From: Planctomycetaceae bacterium
GTDB taxonomy: Bacteria > Planctomycetota > Planctomycetia > Planctomycetales > Planctomycetaceae
Assembly: GCA_003445035.1 (NCBI GenBank)
Contig: DLVV01000417.1
Location: forward strand, 1 to 17,208
Reading direction: 5' to 3'
Length of the DNA stretch: 17,208 nucleotides
The position numbers and the translations under genes were made by a program. Below the pieces are notes generated by a model that saw only the letters and a list, made by a program, of their open reading frames with translations, ran no database searches and was not told the DNA's origin. Below, piece after piece: positions 15,201-17,208 of this stretch (the first letter of the stretch is position 1; each line of letters opens with the position of its first letter).

Positions 15201-15365
15201 CCGCAGGCCGGATTCCTGCTTCTTCGGTCCATGGCAGGCCAGGCAGTGCTTGATCAGCAATGGCCGAATGCGTGATTCAAACAGATCCCGGTTGTCGTCG
15301 GCTGCCTCGATGGAGGAGGCCGAGGCGAGGAGCAACAGGATGCCGGTGATCGTGAGAGTTCTCAT
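12297..15365 (-). CDS. PSCyt1-DUF1549-DUF1553 c-type cytochrome protein with inserted beta-rich domain
   Basis: A 1022-residue exported protein. Signal peptide 1-22, start ATG at 15365. The frame is open to 15602, but that overlaps the upstream gene. Domains in order: PSCyt1 (about 28-120) with heme-binding CLACH at 41-45 and KMPPAGKL at 94-101; PSCyt2/DUF1549 (about 160-375) with a second CxxCH, CARCHDHKYDP, at 350-360; a coiled basic linker (405-430); a beta-rich insert about 435-640 resembling a LamG/jelly-roll lectin-like fold, including PGTWYTLRLTID at 566-577; and PSD1/DUF1553 (about 700-985) with RVFVNRVWRWHFG (751-763), SDFGARGERPSHP, and the SRQPTTTPTQALYLMNSP block. Function is not established; it is a presumed periplasmic electron carrier or enzyme working with the adjacent DUF1501 protein. 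The insert may bind carbohydrate. The stop overlaps the possible TTG start of the next gene, and 34 bases separate it from the DUF1501 gene upstream. Confidence 0.93.
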   Translation of the reverse strand: MRTLTITGILLLLASASSIEAADDNRDLFESRIRPLLIKHCLACHGPKKQESGLRLDSRAGWARGGERGTSIVPGKVRDSLLLKAVSHSDPSLKMPPAGKLSTNEIADLTKWVQLGAFDPRTLATGPPSPKRMSLEQAQDFWSLQPIASPAIPKVSDPDWRRGPIDAFVRERLQKRGLNPVGVADRRTLIRRATFDLTGLPPTPTEIAAFLKDDSPRAFGTVVKRLLASPAYGERWGRHWLDVARYADTAGDGADYPVREAYKYRDWVIGAFNHDMPFDQFVREQIAGDILARRTATDDPDRYASQVAATGFLAIGKRYGYKASPDYQYLDFADVIDSVGRSLLGLSLGCARCHDHKYDPVSAADYYALYGILQSTRWAFPGGEEQKRPAHFPPMVPPQQVAVLEKARAAELARLDTRLSSLKRRRVKLDSDWLAGGVDLGFESQKSGTRPGTPWVCAGPIEITNEAQSPFHHVHPQGSLGVRIGSGKPTDGLRYVFKDGLKAIPGQLMHFTVDFRSVAGSSEKGAFRFYLGRGVVQSLAVECSATATRFAIRNGRKWETIRRIIPGTWYTLRLTIDPAKKTYSGVVGTRDDLVTFQDKSVGRGWDGVANCFICDATGHVNGPACSRDLDNIGLQDEPFAAPGSQTVMLKTKVPGAAKQKIAIAKEIESLTGQRQARAAQSAYEVAYGVSEATPVNARIQLRGDPHRLGKETPRRFLEVLGGDQLPANATGSGRLELAGWITRRTNPLTARVFVNRVWRWHFGQGLVSTPSDFGARGERPSHPRLLDWLADRFIASGWSVKSLHRWIMDSHTYQLASDDDDHNLRIDPENRWYWRYARRPLDAESIRDAMLVLGGHLDRSVPQAHPFPPVHTWGFTIHHPFHAIYDSNHRSVYLMVQRNRRHPYLALFDAADPNQSVASRQPTTTPTQALYLMNSPFVHAQAEGLAKRLLSSHRDNETRVRVAFELAHGRLPASPQLKDAIAFVAGYQQKLSKSHVAPERNPAAWSALMRVLLTSNAFLYVD

Positions 15366-15399
15366 TGCAGCGTGACCACTCGGCCACGATCCGGGCCGT

Positions 15400-16848
15400 C
15401 TAGAAGAGTTCGGCGATGGGTTCGCCTTCTTCGACCACGTAGCGGGGGCGGCCCCGGGGATCGAGATACGTGGCGTCCAGCGGGACATCCATGTGTCGGT
15501 AAATCGTGGCCGCCAGGTCGCCGGGTGTGACCGGTCGCTCCTTGATGTGGCCGCCATCCCTTTCGCTGGCCCCGATGACCTGTCCGTGTCGCAATCCTCC
15601 ACCGGCCATCGTCAGGCCGCTGATGGCGGTGTAGTGGTTGCGGCCGTCCGTGCTGCCCTGGGTTCCCATGTTGGGAGTCCGGCCGAATTCGCCCATCGCG
15701 ATGACCAGGCAGTCGTCGAGCAGCCCGTGGTCGTCGAGATCGGAGACCAGCGTCGTGACCAGGTGGTCAAACAGAGGGAGAAGTGGCTTCAGGCCCTTGG
15801 AGATTCCGCCGTAGGGCGGAATGTTGTCCCCGTGGGTGTCCCAGGTGCCCGAGGCGGTGTGATAACTGAGATCGAGGGTGATGAAGCTGACGCCGGCCTG
15901 GACCAGTCGCCGTGCCAACAGGGTCTGCTGGCACCAGAGATGTTTCCCGTAGCGTTCGCGGACGCTGGCCGGCTCCTTGCGGACATCGAGCGCTCGTTGG
16001 GCCCGCTGGCCGAGAACCATGTCGACGGCTTTTTGCTGGTATGAATCCAGCGCGTCCATCGATCCGGACTGGTCGAGGTCCTTGCGGAGCCGGTCGAACT
16101 GCTGGACCAACGACTGGCGTGTCGTCAGGCGGTTCGGGTCGAGCCCGGTGGGGATTCTCAGCAGATCGGCGCCGCTGACACGCCCGGTGTCGACGCCGAC
16201 CTTGGTGTAAACCGGCAACCGCGTGGCGTAATTGGCGATGAAGGGGTCGTATTGTTTTCCGAGATATCCGGCAAAGGCCAGGTGCGATCGTGACCGCATG
16301 AACGCGGCGTAAGGCGGCATACTGGGATGATTGGGGCCGTGCATCTTGGCAACGACCGAACCGATGGCGGGATAGAGATGTCCCTTGGGGTTGGTTCGTG
16401 GAGCCGCCTCGCGGTTGCCCGTCTGGAACACCATGTTCGGTTCGTGGCTGCTCTTGCGCGGGTCGACCGAACGGATGACCGTGAACTTGTCGAGCATCGC
16501 GGCCTGCTTGGGCAGGTGTTCGCAGATGATCACTCCCGGCTGTGCTGTCTGGGTGACGCCGAAGGGGCCCCGGTTGATGAAGGGGCGGTCGGGCTTGGGG
16601 TCCCAGGTGTCAATGTGGCTGGGGCCACCGGCCATCCAGAGCAGAATCACGCTCTTGCCACTTCCCACGGGTTGTCCGGTCCGGGCGGCTTCGGCACGCA
16701 CTCTCATGAGTTGTGGAAGCGAGAGTCCGGCCATGCCGGCCAGGGAGGCCTTGAGCATGCCTCGCCGGTTTTGCATCACCAGGCCCTCCCGAACACGCGG
16801 ATTCAATCCGGTGAAGGCATGGTCGTGGCTGTGAAGTTGTTCCTGCAT
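15400..16848 (-). CDS. DUF1501 protein 4 (Tat-exported), first gene of the minus-strand operon
   Basis: A 482-residue protein if started at ATG 16848. Twin arginines at 28-29 (QNRRGMLKAS), then a hydrophobic run to about residue 48, form a Tat-type leader. Family blocks: GGPSHIDTWDPKP at 74-86, WDTHGDNIPP, GEFGRTPNMG, and TDGRNHY; the end is GEPIAELF. It belongs with DUF1501 protein 2 by its tail and not with the partner-type proteins 3 and 5. Start choice is open. ATG 16848 begins only 8 bases after a strong -10 element, which would make the message nearly leaderless. ATG 16776 has a good ribosome binding site (GGGAGGG, 16784-16790, spacing 7) and would put the twin arginines at residues 4-5. 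I kept the longer form because the extra 24 residues read as coding-like sequence (TGLNPRVREGLV). Upstream ATGs beyond 16848 would lie inside the promoter. Substrate unknown. Confidence 0.88.
   Translation of the reverse strand: MQEQLHSHDHAFTGLNPRVREGLVMQNRRGMLKASLAGMAGLSLPQLMRVRAEAARTGQPVGSGKSVILLWMAGGPSHIDTWDPKPDRPFINRGPFGVTQTAQPGVIICEHLPKQAAMLDKFTVIRSVDPRKSSHEPNMVFQTGNREAAPRTNPKGHLYPAIGSVVAKMHGPNHPSMPPYAAFMRSRSHLAFAGYLGKQYDPFIANYATRLPVYTKVGVDTGRVSGADLLRIPTGLDPNRLTTRQSLVQQFDRLRKDLDQSGSMDALDSYQQKAVDMVLGQRAQRALDVRKEPASVRERYGKHLWCQQTLLARRLVQAGVSFITLDLSYHTASGTWDTHGDNIPPYGGISKGLKPLLPLFDHLVTTLVSDLDDHGLLDDCLVIAMGEFGRTPNMGTQGSTDGRNHYTAISGLTMAGGGLRHGQVIGASERDGGHIKERPVTPGDLAATIYRHMDVPLDATYLDPRGRPRYVVEEGEPIAELF
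16784..16790 (-). promoter_or_regulatory. Candidate ribosome binding site for an internal start at 16776
   Basis: On the minus strand GGGAGGG ends 7 bases before ATG at 16776. It competes with the ATG at 16848 as the real start of the DUF1501 gene. Confidence 0.4.
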
Positions 16849-16856
16849 AACTCCAG

Positions 16857-16886
16857 ATAATAGCATCAGTTTCGTGGGCGTGTCAC
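16857..16886 (-). promoter_or_regulatory. Sigma70-like promoter with extended -10 for the minus-strand operon
   Basis: On the minus strand, GTGACA (16886-16881; five of six matches to TTGACA) is followed by an 18-base spacer and TATTAT (16862-16857; five of six matches to TATAAT). The spacer ends in TGC, giving an extended -10, TGCTATTAT. Expected transcription start is about 16851-16848, at or within 3 bases of the ATG at 16848. It sits in the 117-base gap between two DUF1501 genes, so the downstream genes need not depend on readthrough from the upstream one. Confidence 0.55.
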
Positions 16887-16965
16887 CGCTTTTGGACTGG
16901 GTGAGCGGCAAGTTGTTTGCCGCGGCCGGTTGTCCGGCAGGCAGCCAGGAAGAATCACCCGGTGA

Positions 16966-17208
16966 TCAGCTCAGCACCGGGTCCTGGAGCAACTCGCCGA
17001 CGACCGAAGCATCCGTCGTACGAGCATCGGTCAGCGATTCCTCCAGGTTGTTGTGCTTGTAGGTCAGCCGGGTGTGGTCCAGGCCGACCTGGTGCAGGAT
17101 TGTGGCCAACAGGTCGAGGACGCTGACCCGGTCGACCTCGGCACGGTGGCCGAACTCGTCAGTCGCTCCGTGAACGTGACCGTATTTCAGGCCGCCGCCG
17201 GCGGCCAG
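16966..17208 (-). CDS. DUF1501 protein 5, C-terminal fragment (start outside window)
   Basis: Reading the minus strand from 17208, an open frame of 80 residues ends with TGA at 16968-16966. It begins within [18 protein letters not shown], the block that in DUF1501 proteins follows GRxHH. It continues with [22 protein letters not shown], the partner-type C-terminal block. The final part ([18 protein letters not shown], ending in LLQDPVLS) departs from the usual GRDFRLTDV tail, as seen by comparing it with DUF1501 protein 3. The gene continues beyond the right edge, and a DUF1549/DUF1553 partner is expected upstream of it there. Confidence 0.85.
   Translation of the reverse strand: MAAGGGLKYGHVHGATDEFGHRAEVDRVSVLDLLATILHQVGLDHTRLTYKHNNLEESLTDARTTDASVVGELLQDPVLS

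Noticed and set aside
13836..15275. 479-residue open frame on the plus strand, antisense to the cytochrome gene
   Set aside because: No domain or plausible start signal; the opposite strand carries clear PSCyt and DUF1549 motifs.
1..17208. tRNA, rRNA, CRISPR arrays, insertion sequences, integrase or phage genes
   Set aside because: None seen: no clustered direct repeats, no transposase motifs, and no tRNA-like cloverleaf noticed by eye; a tRNA/Rfam scan was not possible here.

Overview
The window looks like chromosomal DNA of a member of the Planctomycetota. The evidence is gene content: four complete and one partial DUF1501 proteins, a PSCyt1-PSCyt2(DUF1549)-PSD1(DUF1553) protein, and DUF4838 and DUF4091 secreted proteins, families that are strongly expanded in that phylum. 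The DNA is GC-rich, and GTG or TTG starts are frequent. No species can be named from the sequence alone. No RNA gene, CRISPR array, transposase, integrase or attachment site was seen, and no gene-free stretch reaches 300 bases; the longest is 171 bases (4150-4320).

Layout, left to right. (1) 1-2033, plus strand: the C-terminal part of a thiamine-diphosphate enzyme of the acetolactate synthase type, joined by an ATGA overlap to an Nramp-like transporter that lacks the classical metal-site residues. (2) 2065-4149, minus strand: a secreted DUF4838 protein, convergent with the transporter. (3) 4150-4320: a divergent intergenic region with a perfect 12-base palindrome and a second copy of its AACGTT core. 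(4) 4321-9648, plus strand: a small zinc-ribbon membrane protein, a secreted DUF4091 glycoside-hydrolase-like protein, and two tandem DUF1501 proteins separated by a possible hairpin terminator. (5) 9725-16848, minus strand, read right to left: a DUF1501 protein behind a good sigma70-like promoter, a c-type-cytochrome PSCyt1/DUF1549/DUF1553 protein with an internal beta-rich domain, a second DUF1501 protein of the partner type, and a Rieske oxygenase resembling choline monooxygenase. The last three genes are joined by 3- or 4-base overlaps or short spacings. (6) 16966-17208, minus strand: the C-terminal 80 residues of a fifth DUF1501 protein whose start lies outside the window.

How the genes may work together. 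The DUF4838 and DUF4091 proteins look like secreted carbohydrate-active proteins. The DUF1501 proteins carry Tat-like twin-arginine N-termini and alkaline-phosphatase-like sequence motifs. The PSCyt protein has two CxxCH heme motifs and a signal peptide. The most distinctive unit is the minus-strand operon in which a presumed cytoplasmic Rieske oxygenase is translationally coupled to the exported cytochrome/DUF1501 pair. This suggests oxidative processing, for example demethylation or hydroxylation, of something the exported pair releases or handles. The substrate is unknown and that link is inference.
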